Below, piece after piece: positions 16,295 to 25,030 of a stretch of DNA of 64,000 nt. Source of the stretch: Sphingobacterium sp. BN32 (GTDB lineage Bacteria; Bacteroidota; Bacteroidia; Sphingobacteriales; Sphingobacteriaceae); contig NZ_CP129963.1 in assembly GCF_030503615.1 (NCBI RefSeq), positions 3,224,001 through 3,288,000 on the forward strand, read 5' to 3'. Every line of letters begins with the position of its first letter. Position 1 is the stretch's first letter. The position numbers were made by a program, and so were the translations under genes. The notes beneath the pieces were generated by a model. That model saw nothing but the letters and a program-made list of their open reading frames with translations. It searched no databases and was not told the DNA's origin.

Positions 16295-19033
16295 TTAAAA
16301 CTTATAAGATAAACCTGCGCTGAAATCCATACCGCGCTTGTAGCGCTCCACCATCAATTGAGGGGCTCCATTCGAGAAGTCCATCGACAGTTCACGATAA
16401 GGGTTGATGATGTTTTCAGCTTTAACCGAGAAGCCAATCTTCTTATTTACAGTACCTCTCAAATTGAAATCCAATGTTGGAACACCTTTCTCCATGATGT
16501 TACCGAATCCTCTAGTACCGATTGAGAAAATACGATCTGAGAAGTAATTGAACACCACCGTTGGCATCAATTCCACACGGTTTAGGTTTAACTTATACGT
16601 TAAATCTGCATTAACCATTAATGGTGATGCGCCTTCTAATTTGTCCGACTCCTTCGTGAATTGCGCTAATGGATTTTCTAACTTTTGCTTAGAGTGTAAG
16701 TAAGATACGTTCAAGCCTGCAGACAACACGTTTTCACCATTTGCTGTTGCCGTTTTGATTAGGTCTTTCTTGATTTCCATTTCCGCACCTAATACATCTG
16801 CCGAACCACCTACGTTCAGGAATGTTAGGGTATTACCTCCCGAAGGAATGGTAGATCTGCCGATTGGGTTTTTAATGTGCTTGTAGAATACACCGAAAGA
16901 GATCAACTCGCCGCCTTCCGGGTATAATTCCCACTTCAAGTCTGCGTTGTAAGTCTCTGCAGGGATCAAGTCGGAGTTACCTTCCGTATTGTTATTTTGT
17001 CCGGCGTAACGCATTGGCGCAATTTCAATAAATTGAGGCAAGGTATAGGTTTTACTACCCGATGCGCGAAGGATCATCGCTTCACCTAAGTTATATTTCA
17101 AGTTAACACTTGGCAATAAGAATGACTTATCAATTTTCGATGGACCGATAATCTCACTTTGCGTTACGTTGGTATAGAAATCAACATCTTGCGTCACCTT
17201 CTCGAATCTTAACCCTAGCATTGCGGTAAAGTCTGCATTGAATTGGTAAGTCGCGTTTGCTACCGCAGCGTGAATGTTCTTTTTACCGTTATAGTAGAAA
17301 GGAAGGAAAGCAAATTCATCGCTCTTACCTCTCAAAGTAACCAGATTAAATATACTGCCTAACTTTTCTGTATTGAAGTATTGGTCTGGATTAGCAATAT
17401 CGATGTCGCTACCATATGGTGGCAAAAGTTCATGATTGAAGATCGTCGCATTGAAGTCTCTTTTGGTTATATTTCCGTTGTATCCAAAATCGATTTTTCT
17501 ATCCAATCCCTCTTCGTTATTCAATTTATAAGTTACGATGGCACGGCTTACGATTCCTTTTTCTGTCATATCAGAGAAATAACGCTCATTGTTTCCGGAC
17601 GAATTGGTACTGAAGCGGTACTTGCCTCCGTTTTCCAAAAATCTGTTTACTCTTCTATCCGGTTCGTTTCCGACAACATAGTTGAAACCAACGGCAACAT
17701 CTGTACTCCAATTCTGATTGAACTCGTATTTTCCTAAGATCTGAGATACCGAGATGTGGTTGTCATTGATTTGCTGTCTTCTAGCAAACTCGCGGTCTCC
17801 TTCTACTTCATTTGCGTTGAATCCAAAAAATTCAGAGAAATCTTGTACTTGGTCATGGATATATAGGGAGTTAAAGCTTAGCATTCCTTTGTCAAAAGCA
17901 TAACGAAGGTTCACCATCGCGTTCTGCGATACATTGTACTGATTTCTGATGTATGTTTGATCCTGGTAAACTTGACCGATGGTCGTCGCTGCTCCAACAA
18001 CACCTTCCGCAAACCTGTATTTGGAATCCATCCCTCCGGTGAAGAACAAGCTTAATGTCTTGCCACCTAGATCAAAACGACGGTTTCCTAAGATCTTAAA
18101 GTTGGAGTTGATCAAATTATCAATTGGTTTAGCAACCCAGCTGTTTTTGAATGAGTAGTCGTTTAACGTATTGATATGATGTTTTGAACCTCCATTTAAA
18201 GATCCGAACCAGCTTGTTCCATCAATTCGCTTAAAGTTATCTTTTCCAATTGTTTGGGAGTTCGCCCCGCCTGATACGGCAACCTCTAAACTATTTCCTG
18301 TTGCTTCTTTTGTAAAAATGTCCACATTGGCACCCGCAACGTCTCCACCAATTGTAGGATTAAACGTTTTGTTAACATTGATGCTCTGTATAACATCTGA
18401 ACTGAAGAAATCTAAGGAGATATTTTTATATAATGGGTCCTCAGAAGGTAGTGGCAAACCGTTAAGGGATGAAGAATTGTAACGATCGCCTAGTCCACGT
18501 ACGAATACGTTTTTAGCACCTTCTTGTCTGGATACACCAGCCATTTTAGTAAGGGCTGCGCGCGCGTCGCTTACGCCTTTTCTTGATAATTCTTGTGTAC
18601 CGATAGACTCGACCATTAGGTTAGATTTGCGTCTTTCCTCCAAAAGCGCAAGCTCTGTAGCCTTCTCTCTGCGTCTCGTAACCACAACCTCTTCAATGAC
18701 AGCATCCTTGTTCTTTAAAGCAAAAGATACAAACTCTGTGTCTGAAGCACTTAGCGTGAAAGTAATCTCTTGTCCGTCGTACCCCATAATGCTTGCGCGA
18801 ATAAGATATTCGGCAGGTTTGTTACTTGGTAGTGGGATGTAGAACTCGCCTTTTTCATTGGTCGTTGTCCCTAATTGAGAGTTAGCAATCGTAATGGTTG
18901 CCCCTTTTAATGGCTCGTAGCTTTCAACGTCAACTACAACCCCTTTTACACCGTATGCTACTTGTTGTGCATTGGCAACTAGCGTCGCAACACATAATAG
19001 CATAACCGTAAACAATGTTTTAATACAATTCAT
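16295..19033 (-). CDS. TonB-dependent outer-membrane receptor
   Basis: A 912-residue receptor with signal peptide (cleaved after VANA). Residues about 28-115 are a carboxypeptidase-D-regulatory-like domain (GVKGVVVDVESYEPLKGATITIA). A TonB-box-like EEVVVTRRR follows near 116, then the plug (GVSDARAALTKMAGVSRQEG, KNVFVRGLGDRYNSSSLNG, near 154-190) and a 22-strand-type barrel ending in FSAGLSYKF. It is not a SusC-type receptor by sequence feel, and no SusD gene follows; instead the partner is a beta-helix lipoprotein. The gene is divergent from the zinc-type ABC cluster, with about 175 bases between the starts. The ligand is unknown; a metal or metal complex is possible from the neighbourhood only. 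Confidence 0.9.
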   Translation of the reverse strand: MNCIKTLFTVMLLCVATLVANAQQVAYGVKGVVVDVESYEPLKGATITIANSQLGTTTNEKGEFYIPLPSNKPAEYLIRASIMGYDGQEITFTLSASDTEFVSFALKNKDAVIEEVVVTRRREKATELALLEERRKSNLMVESIGTQELSRKGVSDARAALTKMAGVSRQEGAKNVFVRGLGDRYNSSSLNGLPLPSEDPLYKNISLDFFSSDVIQSINVNKTFNPTIGGDVAGANVDIFTKEATGNSLEVAVSGGANSQTIGKDNFKRIDGTSWFGSLNGGSKHHINTLNDYSFKNSWVAKPIDNLINSNFKILGNRRFDLGGKTLSLFFTGGMDSKYRFAEGVVGAATTIGQVYQDQTYIRNQYNVSQNAMVNLRYAFDKGMLSFNSLYIHDQVQDFSEFFGFNANEVEGDREFARRQQINDNHISVSQILGKYEFNQNWSTDVAVGFNYVVGNEPDRRVNRFLENGGKYRFSTNSSGNNERYFSDMTEKGIVSRAIVTYKLNNEEGLDRKIDFGYNGNITKRDFNATIFNHELLPPYGSDIDIANPDQYFNTEKLGSIFNLVTLRGKSDEFAFLPFYYNGKKNIHAAVANATYQFNADFTAMLGLRFEKVTQDVDFYTNVTQSEIIGPSKIDKSFLLPSVNLKYNLGEAMILRASGSKTYTLPQFIEIAPMRYAGQNNNTEGNSDLIPAETYNADLKWELYPEGGELISFGVFYKHIKNPIGRSTIPSGGNTLTFLNVGGSADVLGAEMEIKKDLIKTATANGENVLSAGLNVSYLHSKQKLENPLAQFTKESDKLEGASPLMVNADLTYKLNLNRVELMPTVVFNYFSDRIFSIGTRGFGNIMEKGVPTLDFNLRGTVNKKIGFSVKAENIINPYRELSMDFSNGAPQLMVERYKRGMDFSAGLSYKF

Positions 19034-19038
19034 AGTAT

Positions 19039-19124
19039 GTTAATATTATGTTGCAAAACTATAAGCTAGTTGTTATGTGAATATTAACGTTCCATTATCT
19101 TAATATAAGCGGTTCGTTAACGAA
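19039..19124. promoter_or_regulatory. divergent control region between TonB receptor and zinc-type ABC genes
   Basis: This stretch holds the minus-strand TAGTTTTG -7 element for the receptor (19054-19061), a 9-base inverted repeat GTTAATATT/AATATTAAC (19039-19047 and 19080-19088) that brackets that promoter, and a perfect 12-base palindrome TTCGTTAACGAA (19113-19124). A regulator bound here could control both directions. No exact match to a proteobacterial Zur box is seen. Confidence 0.45.
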
Positions 19125-19209
19125 TTGTTAAGAAGTAGATGGCCCAGATTAATGGTTTTTATATTGGGAGAAACGGGTAATTAGTGTTAAATTGCAACAA
19201 AGTAACATT

Positions 19210-19857
19210 ATGAACGATTTTGTGCTACACACAGAAAGTTTGTCCTATCAATATCCTAAAGGATCCAAACTTATATTTGAAAATCTTAATATCCCGAAAC
19301 AGCAGCATACGCTTATCTTAGGCGAATCTGGCTCTGGAAAATCAACGCTGTTGAACCTGATTGCAGGTTTTTCGGCACCCACAACGGGAAAAGTCTATAT
19401 ACAAGGCCAAGATATCTACCAATTACAAGAGACCAACTTGGATAAGTTCCGTGCAAAGAACCTAGGATTTATCTTTCAAGAAGCACACTTATTAAAGAAC
19501 CTGACGGTTGCCGAGAACATCAAGCTTGCACAGTCGCTTGCTGGTTTCCCTGTCAACGAGTCGGAAGTAGCTAACTTGTTAGAAAAGCTACAATTATCCA
19601 CTTTATCTAATCGCAAGCCGAATGAGCTCAGCCGCGGACAGGTGCAGCGTGTTGCAATCGCCAGAGCATTGATCAATAAACCTGCCTTGTTGATTGCCGA
19701 TGAACCTACTGCTTCTTTAGATGATAAGAATACTTTCTTGGTTATTGAGCTCATCAAAGCATTGGCGGACGAACAGGGTAGCACCTTGATTATCTCGACG
19801 CACGACAAAAGATTAAAAGACGAATTCAACAATAACTATCAACTATCGGCATTATAA
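19210..19857 (+). CDS. ABC transporter ATP-binding protein (MacB/LolD-like, zinc-type cluster)
   Basis: A 215-residue ATPase. Walker A is GESGSGKST (about residue 39), the Q-loop is FIFQEAHLLKNLT, the signature is ELSRGQVQRVAIARAL (LSRGQ instead of LSGGQ), and Walker B is LLIADEPTASLD. The start is placed at the ATG at 19210; an in-frame TTG at 19192 would add six atypical residues. It is followed one base later by an FtsX-type permease and then a DUF3299-like protein. This trio corresponds to the Zur-regulated ABC cluster of Pseudomonas aeruginosa (PA4064-PA4066) and the zrg genes of Vibrio, which are linked to zinc import; that equivalence is from memory of gene order and families, not from a search. 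Confidence 0.88.
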   Translation: MNDFVLHTESLSYQYPKGSKLIFENLNIPKQQHTLILGESGSGKSTLLNLIAGFSAPTTGKVYIQGQDIYQLQETNLDKFRAKNLGFIFQEAHLLKNLTVAENIKLAQSLAGFPVNESEVANLLEKLQLSTLSNRKPNELSRGQVQRVAIARALINKPALLIADEPTASLDDKNTFLVIELIKALADEQGSTLIISTHDKRLKDEFNNNYQLSAL

Positions 19858-19858
19858 G

Positions 19859-21340
19859 ATGAATATATTTCAACTAGTCTGGAAGAATATCACGCAGCAA
19901 TGGGGTTCGACCTTCTTGAGTATTATTTTAACGGCCTTCGGTGTAGCGATATTGGTCAGTATATATATTACAAGCGATACGTTCGAAAAGCAATTAGACA
20001 ATAATAGTAAGCAGGTTGATTTGGTAGTCGGTGCGAAAGGGAGCCCGCTGCAACTAATCCTGAGTACTTTATATCATATTGATAACCCAACGGGGAATAT
20101 CAAGCTTGCGGAAGCCGAAAAACTAAAGGAGAACCCTTTCATTGAAACGGCCGTGCCGATTTCCTTAGGCGATAACTTTAAAGGACACCGCATTATCGGA
20201 ACTGACACCAGCTACATGGGGCTTTACGAGCTTTCATTGGCGGAGGGGAAATTATGGGCGAAGAGTTTCGAAATCGTATTAGGTAGTGAGACCGCGCGCA
20301 AGCATCAGCTGAAACTAGGCGATCAGATTCATAGTGCGCACGGCCTGGCGGAGAATGCGCATGTGCATGACGAGCATCCTTTTACCGTAGTGGGAATCTT
20401 AAAACCATCCGGCTCGGTTGTTGATAATTTGATACTTTGCGACTTGCAAAGTGTGTGGGACGTGCATGGAATCAACCATGATGATCATGATCATGAGCAC
20501 GAAGGCCACGAGCATGCGCATGATGACCATGATCACGATCATGCGGATCATCAGCATGAAGAACATGCACATAACACAGCGGCTAGCTCAGAAGCACACG
20601 ACCATGAGGGGCATGACCATGAAGGACATGATCATGAAGGTCATAATCACGACGCACATGAGCACGAACATGCTGCCCTAAGCCCTGCAGATGCAAAACA
20701 AGCGGCAAGCAGCGAGCAAACAGACAGCATCGTTTCCGAACGCCCTAGAGATAATGTCTTTGTTAAGAGCATTGCCGATGATGTGATTCAGGATCACAGC
20801 TTGGAGATTACCGCATTATTGGTGAAATACAGCTCTCCTGCTGCGATTGGCGTGGTACCGAAGTTGATCAATCAATCGACCAGCATGCAGGCGGCATCGC
20901 CCGCATTGGAGACTGCTAGGCTGTTTTCTCTATTAGGCGTGGGTATCGACTCCTTGGAAATATTGGCCTATGTGATCATGATTATCGCCGGCTTAAGCGT
21001 ATTTATCAGTTTATATAACGCGTTGAAAGATAGAAAGTACGACTTGGCCATCATGCGTGCATTGGGCGCTTCGAAGGTTAAACTATTTGCATTGCTTTTG
21101 GTCGAAGGATTGGTGATCACCACGATTGGTGGATTGCTGGGATTGTTATTCGGACATTTAGGCTTGTACTTTATCAGTACGCAGACCAGCCAAAGTGCAG
21201 ATATCATCCAAGCGTTTAGTATTTATAGCAAGGAATGGTTAATTTTGCTGACGGCTTGTCTAATCGGCGTCATCGCTTCGGTTATTCCGGCGATAAAAGC
21301 ATACAACACAACCATATCGACGATATTAGGGAATAAATAA
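19859..21340 (+). CDS. FtsX-type ABC permease with His/Asp-rich metal-binding loop
   Basis: A 493-residue permease. TM1 is near residues 18-38; a large periplasmic domain follows; three further helices lie at about 365-390, 420-445 and 460-485. The short motif ALGASKVKLFALLLVEG is the FtsX/MacB-type coupling region. The unusual part is residues about 203-273 (bases 20460-20676), almost entirely His, Asp, Glu and Gly, including three HDHEG repeats; it lies in the periplasmic domain and should bind Zn2+ or a similar metal. In the proteobacterial clusters the His-rich protein is a separate gene; here no such gene is present and the loop is built into the permease. The gene is one base behind the ATPase and two bases before the DUF3299-like gene. 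Confidence 0.85.
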   Translation: MNIFQLVWKNITQQWGSTFLSIILTAFGVAILVSIYITSDTFEKQLDNNSKQVDLVVGAKGSPLQLILSTLYHIDNPTGNIKLAEAEKLKENPFIETAVPISLGDNFKGHRIIGTDTSYMGLYELSLAEGKLWAKSFEIVLGSETARKHQLKLGDQIHSAHGLAENAHVHDEHPFTVVGILKPSGSVVDNLILCDLQSVWDVHGINHDDHDHEHEGHEHAHDDHDHDHADHQHEEHAHNTAASSEAHDHEGHDHEGHDHEGHNHDAHEHEHAALSPADAKQAASSEQTDSIVSERPRDNVFVKSIADDVIQDHSLEITALLVKYSSPAAIGVVPKLINQSTSMQAASPALETARLFSLLGVGIDSLEILAYVIMIIAGLSVFISLYNALKDRKYDLAIMRALGASKVKLFALLLVEGLVITTIGGLLGLLFGHLGLYFISTQTSQSADIIQAFSIYSKEWLILLTACLIGVIASVIPAIKAYNTTISTILGNK

Positions 21341-21341
21341 G

Positions 21342-21824
21342 ATGAAGAGAATATTATTAACAGTATTATTAATCACATTAACTGTCACTTTTTCGAAAGC
21401 ACAGATTGGGAATTATAACCAAAATCAGGTACCTGATCATACACCAATGATGAACAGCACCTGGGAGGCGATTGATAAAATGATGTATAAGGTGTCAACG
21501 GTTGGTAACAAAAAGGTGTACACGCCTAGCTACCCTGCGCCTTTGAAGAAATTAGAAAACACGATTGTCGAGCTTCCTGGATATATCGTCCCGCTGGTAA
21601 GCGGTAGAAATCACAGTACTTTTATGTTATCCGTATTACCAATTACGCAATGTCAATTCTGTGGTACGAACGGTATCCCTCCGATGGTGGAGATCTTCAT
21701 GAAGAAAGGTACAGTGAAGTTTTCGGATGAGCCTATTAAATTGAAAGGAAAGATGAAGTTCAATCCGGAGCCTTTAAAAGGGAATGCCGAGATTCAGATC
21801 TTTGATGCTGAGTTAATCAATTAA
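21342..21824 (+). CDS. DUF3299-like periplasmic protein
   Basis: A 160-residue protein with a cleavable signal peptide (TFSKAQ). The mature part contains PAPLKKLENTIVELPGYIVPL, STFMLSVLPITQCQFCGTNG and FMKKGTVKFSDEPIKLKGKM, a pattern of the DUF3299 family that travels with zinc-regulated FtsX-type ABC transporters. The CxFC pair could bind metal. It is the third gene of the operon. Its last four bases overlap the end of the convergent rsmE gene, so there is no room for a terminator between them. Confidence 0.75.
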   Translation: MKRILLTVLLITLTVTFSKAQIGNYNQNQVPDHTPMMNSTWEAIDKMMYKVSTVGNKKVYTPSYPAPLKKLENTIVELPGYIVPLVSGRNHSTFMLSVLPITQCQFCGTNGIPPMVEIFMKKGTVKFSDEPIKLKGKMKFNPEPLKGNAEIQIFDAELIN

Positions 21825-22534
21825 CGATTCAGGAGCGCAATCTCCAAACAGGCGTAGAGGGCAGCAGTTTCTGTTCGCAACCTTGCCTCGCCTAAAGATA
21901 TAGGATGGAATCCAGCAGCTAAGGCTTGCTGGATTTCTTTTTGAGAGAAATCGCCTTCTGGCCCGATCAATACAAGATAGCTTTGGTTCTTAGGAAATAC
22001 TTGGTTTAAGTATTTCTTCTCATCATCTACGCAATATGCAATGGCTTTCAAGCTTTCGGAGTCCTTTTGCTGAGCGAGGAACTTATCGAAGCTTATAGCC
22101 TCGTTTATGCGCGGCATATAAGCCTTCAGCGACTGTTTCATCGCCGAGACAACTACTTTGTTCAGTCGATCTACTTTGACTTCCTTACGCTCCGAATGCT
22201 CGCTTATTAAAGGAGTAATTTCTTGTATACCGATTTCTGTTGCCTTCTCTAAGAACCATTCGATTCGATCGATATTCTTGGTCGGTGCAACAGCGATATG
22301 CAAATGATAGCTTGGCTTTTGGAATTCGAATGTTCTGGAAAGAATCTGAAGCGTGCAGCGCTTTGGATGAGCATCAATAATCTCCGCCTCATACATGCCC
22401 CCACTCCCATCGATCAACTGTACAGTATCCGTAACTGCTAATCGCAACACGCGTACAGCATGTTTGCTCTCTTCCTCACTTAACTGATAGTGAGAAGCCT
22501 GTGTATCAATGTCGGGAGTATAAAATAAGTGCAT
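21821..22534 (-). CDS. rsmE: 16S rRNA (uracil1498-N3)-methyltransferase
   Basis: A 237-residue SPOUT-class methyltransferase that N3-methylates U1498 of 16S rRNA. The N-terminal PUA-like domain carries ESKHAVRVLRL (about residue 22). The C-terminal knot shows IGPEGDFSQKEIQQA near 190 and LGEARLRTETAAL near 215, the SAM-binding knot residues. It is the last gene of a tight minus-strand run (DedA, two pyrophosphatases, CorC-like, rsmE) and overlaps the DUF3299-like gene tail to tail by four bases. Confidence 0.94.
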   Translation of the reverse strand: MHLFYTPDIDTQASHYQLSEEESKHAVRVLRLAVTDTVQLIDGSGGMYEAEIIDAHPKRCTLQILSRTFEFQKPSYHLHIAVAPTKNIDRIEWFLEKATEIGIQEITPLISEHSERKEVKVDRLNKVVVSAMKQSLKAYMPRINEAISFDKFLAQQKDSESLKAIAYCVDDEKKYLNQVFPKNQSYLVLIGPEGDFSQKEIQQALAAGFHPISLGEARLRTETAALYACLEIALLNR

Positions 22535-22546
22535 GCTTAAATCGTC

Positions 22547-23860
22547 TTATTCCTCGTTGTCGTCGTTTGCTGTTTCCACCAGATCAAGCTTCACAAACTC
22601 GATATTCTGTTGTGTTTTCTTCATGATCGTGAAACAGTAGCCCAATGCCTCAGTGCTGTCGCCCACATCGGGGATACGCTCAAAGACATGGCTCACCAAG
22701 CCTGCGATCGTATCGTAGTCTGAACTTTCCGGAAGCTCCAATGGCAGGTAGCCATTCGCATCATGAACGCTTGCTCCGGCATCCACCATGAACTCTGTTT
22801 CCGAGATCTGCTCCACTACTGGAGTTTCTTCATCATACTCGTCCTGGATCTCTCCAACAAGCTCTTCAACGATATCTTCCAATGTCACCATACCGGCGGT
22901 TCCTCCGAATTCATCCAATACAAAAGCGATTTGGATGCGCTTCAACTGAAACTCTGTCATTAAATCATTGATTTTCTTCGTCTCAGGAATGAAATAAGGC
23001 TTGCGCATGATGTTTTTCAACACAACTTCCTTACCCTTTACTAACAAAGGAAGAATGTCCTTCGTATGCACAACACCAATAATTTGGTCAATATTATCAT
23101 CGTAAATTGGAATACGAGAGTATCCCTCTTCCGTTACGGTCTCGATAAAGTCTTCTGCAGTTTCGTCTTGTTCTACGGCTACAATCTTCGTACGTGGAAC
23201 CATGATATTCTTTACGATACGTTCGTTGAAATCAAATACGTTTTTGATCAACTCATGCTCGGAATTGTTCAAAGCACCGCTTTCTTTTCCTTTTTCCAAA
23301 AGATACTGCAGTTCTTCCGACGAGTGACTAGCTTCATGTGCACTCACTTGAATTCCGATCAATCGTAACAAGAAATTAGCGAATCCGTTCAATAAGTAAA
23401 TGATCGGTCTAAATACGTAATAGAAGAATTGCAATGGAATTGCCACTTTCATCGTCGTTGCCACCGGCTTCTGTATCGCAATCGACTTTGGTGCTAATTC
23501 ACCGAATACAATATGCATAAAGGTGATGATACTGAAGGCCAACACATGACCTAAGTTAGTCGCCAATTTACCGGACAGCTCAACATTGAACCATCCAAAA
23601 ATTTGATGAACAATCTGGGTCATAACCGCCTCTCCGACCCATCCAAGGGCAAGAGACGCGAGCGTAATACCTAACTGCGTAGCAGCAAGATAACCATCCA
23701 GATGTTCTGTTATATTCTTCGCGATTTGCGCTACTTTACTTCCTGATTTAGCCTGGAGTTCTATCTGAGAAGCTCGAACTTTCACAATTGCAAATTCAGC
23801 TGCAACAAAAAAACCATTAGCCAGCACTAAAAAAATAGTCCAAAAAATATCAATTGCCAT
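22547..23860 (-). CDS. CNNM/CorC (HlyC-type) membrane protein with CBS pair
   Basis: A 437-residue inner-membrane protein. Residues 1-190 are a DUF21 transmembrane domain ([18 protein letters not shown], then several hydrophobic helices). Residues about 205-325 hold a CBS pair ([38 protein letters not shown]). Residues 335-430 are a CorC/HlyC transporter-associated domain, preceded by [21 protein letters not shown]. Family members are linked to Mg2+ (and Co2+) efflux or tolerance; the hemolysin label is historical. Its start overlaps the exported pyrophosphatase gene by 11 bases, which ties their expression together. GldE-type gliding proteins share this layout, but no gld genes are nearby. 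Confidence 0.88.
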   Translation of the reverse strand: MAIDIFWTIFLVLANGFFVAAEFAIVKVRASQIELQAKSGSKVAQIAKNITEHLDGYLAATQLGITLASLALGWVGEAVMTQIVHQIFGWFNVELSGKLATNLGHVLAFSIITFMHIVFGELAPKSIAIQKPVATTMKVAIPLQFFYYVFRPIIYLLNGFANFLLRLIGIQVSAHEASHSSEELQYLLEKGKESGALNNSEHELIKNVFDFNERIVKNIMVPRTKIVAVEQDETAEDFIETVTEEGYSRIPIYDDNIDQIIGVVHTKDILPLLVKGKEVVLKNIMRKPYFIPETKKINDLMTEFQLKRIQIAFVLDEFGGTAGMVTLEDIVEELVGEIQDEYDEETPVVEQISETEFMVDAGASVHDANGYLPLELPESSDYDTIAGLVSHVFERIPDVGDSTEALGYCFTIMKKTQQNIEFVKLDLVETANDDNEE

Positions 23861-24473
23861 TAGTTAGGTCTTTATTTCCGAATTGTGTTTTGTATAGTTC
23901 TAAACTCTCTAATATAACATTTTGGGCATCAGTTTGCCCAGAAATATTTTCAATTTTTATCGACTTGTTATCGATGGATTTATAGGTCTGAAAGAAATGG
24001 GTGATTTCTTTCATGCTATGAGGGGGAAGTTCTGAAAGATCATTCAGATAATTTAGGCTTGCGTCATTCTTGGCGACAGCAATGATCTTGTCATCTTGCT
24101 CGCCAGAATCAAGCATGCGCAAAACACCGATAACCTTCGCATCAACGAGCGAATACGGTTCTAGGTCTTGCGAACATAACACTAAAATATCTAGGGGATC
24201 TTTATCACCACAGTAGGTTTGTGGGATGAAACCATAATTAGTTGGATAGAATACCGAAGCATTCAGTACCCTATCCAACTTTAATAGACCCGAGGTCTTA
24301 TCAATTTCGTATTTCGCTCTAGAACCTTTACTTATTTCAATGACAGCAGTTACTACTTTCGGAGCTTCATTGCCCGGAGAAACCTGATGCCAAGGATGTT
24401 GCTGAGCATTTGCAGAACTAATTCCGACAAACAGCAACAGTATTATGGTCCAGAGCCTATCGACGTCGTCCAT
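23850..24473 (-). CDS. exported soluble inorganic pyrophosphatase paralog
   Basis: A 207-residue family I pyrophosphatase preceded by a hydrophobic signal-like segment ([18 protein letters not shown], residues 7-24). After the signal it is co-linear with the upstream cytosolic enzyme and about two thirds identical by eye. The catalytic set is retained: [34 protein letters not shown] and [12 protein letters not shown], giving the acidic Mg2+ ligands, Lys and Arg. So it should be active outside the cytoplasm, or be membrane-held. The N-terminal region before the hydrophobic part is acidic (MDDVDR), unusual for a Sec signal. It starts eight bases after the cytosolic gene and overlaps the CorC-like gene: a tandem duplication with relocation. 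Confidence 0.82.
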   Translation of the reverse strand: MDDVDRLWTIILLLFVGISSANAQQHPWHQVSPGNEAPKVVTAVIEISKGSRAKYEIDKTSGLLKLDRVLNASVFYPTNYGFIPQTYCGDKDPLDILVLCSQDLEPYSLVDAKVIGVLRMLDSGEQDDKIIAVAKNDASLNYLNDLSELPPHSMKEITHFFQTYKSIDNKSIKIENISGQTDAQNVILESLELYKTQFGNKDLTNGN

Positions 24474-24481
24474 ATTGATGG

Positions 24482-25024
24482 TTATTTGTTTCGAATCTCC
24501 TTATTGTACAATTCAACGCTTTCTAAAATAATGTTTTGCGCGTATGAACGTCCATATAAGTTTTCAATCGTCACGTTTTTACCTTCAAGGGCTTTATAGT
24601 CCTGGAAGAAACGAACGATCTCTTTCATAGTATGTGGAGGAAGTTCTGATAAATCGTTGATGTAGTTAACCGACATATCGTGCTTTGCAACCGCAATAAT
24701 TTTATCATCTTGCTCGCCATTGTCGATCATGTGCATAACACCGATAACTTTAGCCTCGATTAAGCTCATCGGATAAACATCAACTGAACATAAAACAAGA
24801 ATATCCAAAGGATCCTTATCATCACAGTAAGTCTGTGGGATAAAGCCATAGTTGGCAGGATACATTACGGAAGAAAATAGGACGCGGTCCAACTTGATTA
24901 ATCCACTATCTTTGTCGATTTCGTATTTCGCTTTTGAACCTTTAGGAATTTCGATAATAGCATTCACGGAATTAGGCAAGTCTTCTCCGGGAGAAACTTG
25001 ATGCCAAGGATGTTGTGTACTCAT
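24482..25024 (-). CDS. ppa: cytosolic inorganic pyrophosphatase
   Basis: A 180-residue family I soluble pyrophosphatase that hydrolyses PPi to phosphate in the cytoplasm, pulling biosynthetic reactions forward. Motifs: [13 protein letters not shown] near residue 25, [23 protein letters not shown] near 55-77 with the metal-binding DxDPxD cluster, GEQDDKI near 105. There is no signal peptide. It lies six bases downstream of dedA and eight bases upstream of its signal-bearing twin. Confidence 0.94.
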   Translation of the reverse strand: MSTQHPWHQVSPGEDLPNSVNAIIEIPKGSKAKYEIDKDSGLIKLDRVLFSSVMYPANYGFIPQTYCDDKDPLDILVLCSVDVYPMSLIEAKVIGVMHMIDNGEQDDKIIAVAKHDMSVNYINDLSELPPHTMKEIVRFFQDYKALEGKNVTIENLYGRSYAQNIILESVELYNKEIRNK

Positions 25025-25030
25025 TAAAAA

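Noticed and set aside
20451-20681. 76-codon frame rich in Met/Thr within the permease
   Set aside because: A shadow of the His-codon repeats (CAT/CAC, GAT/GAC) in another frame.
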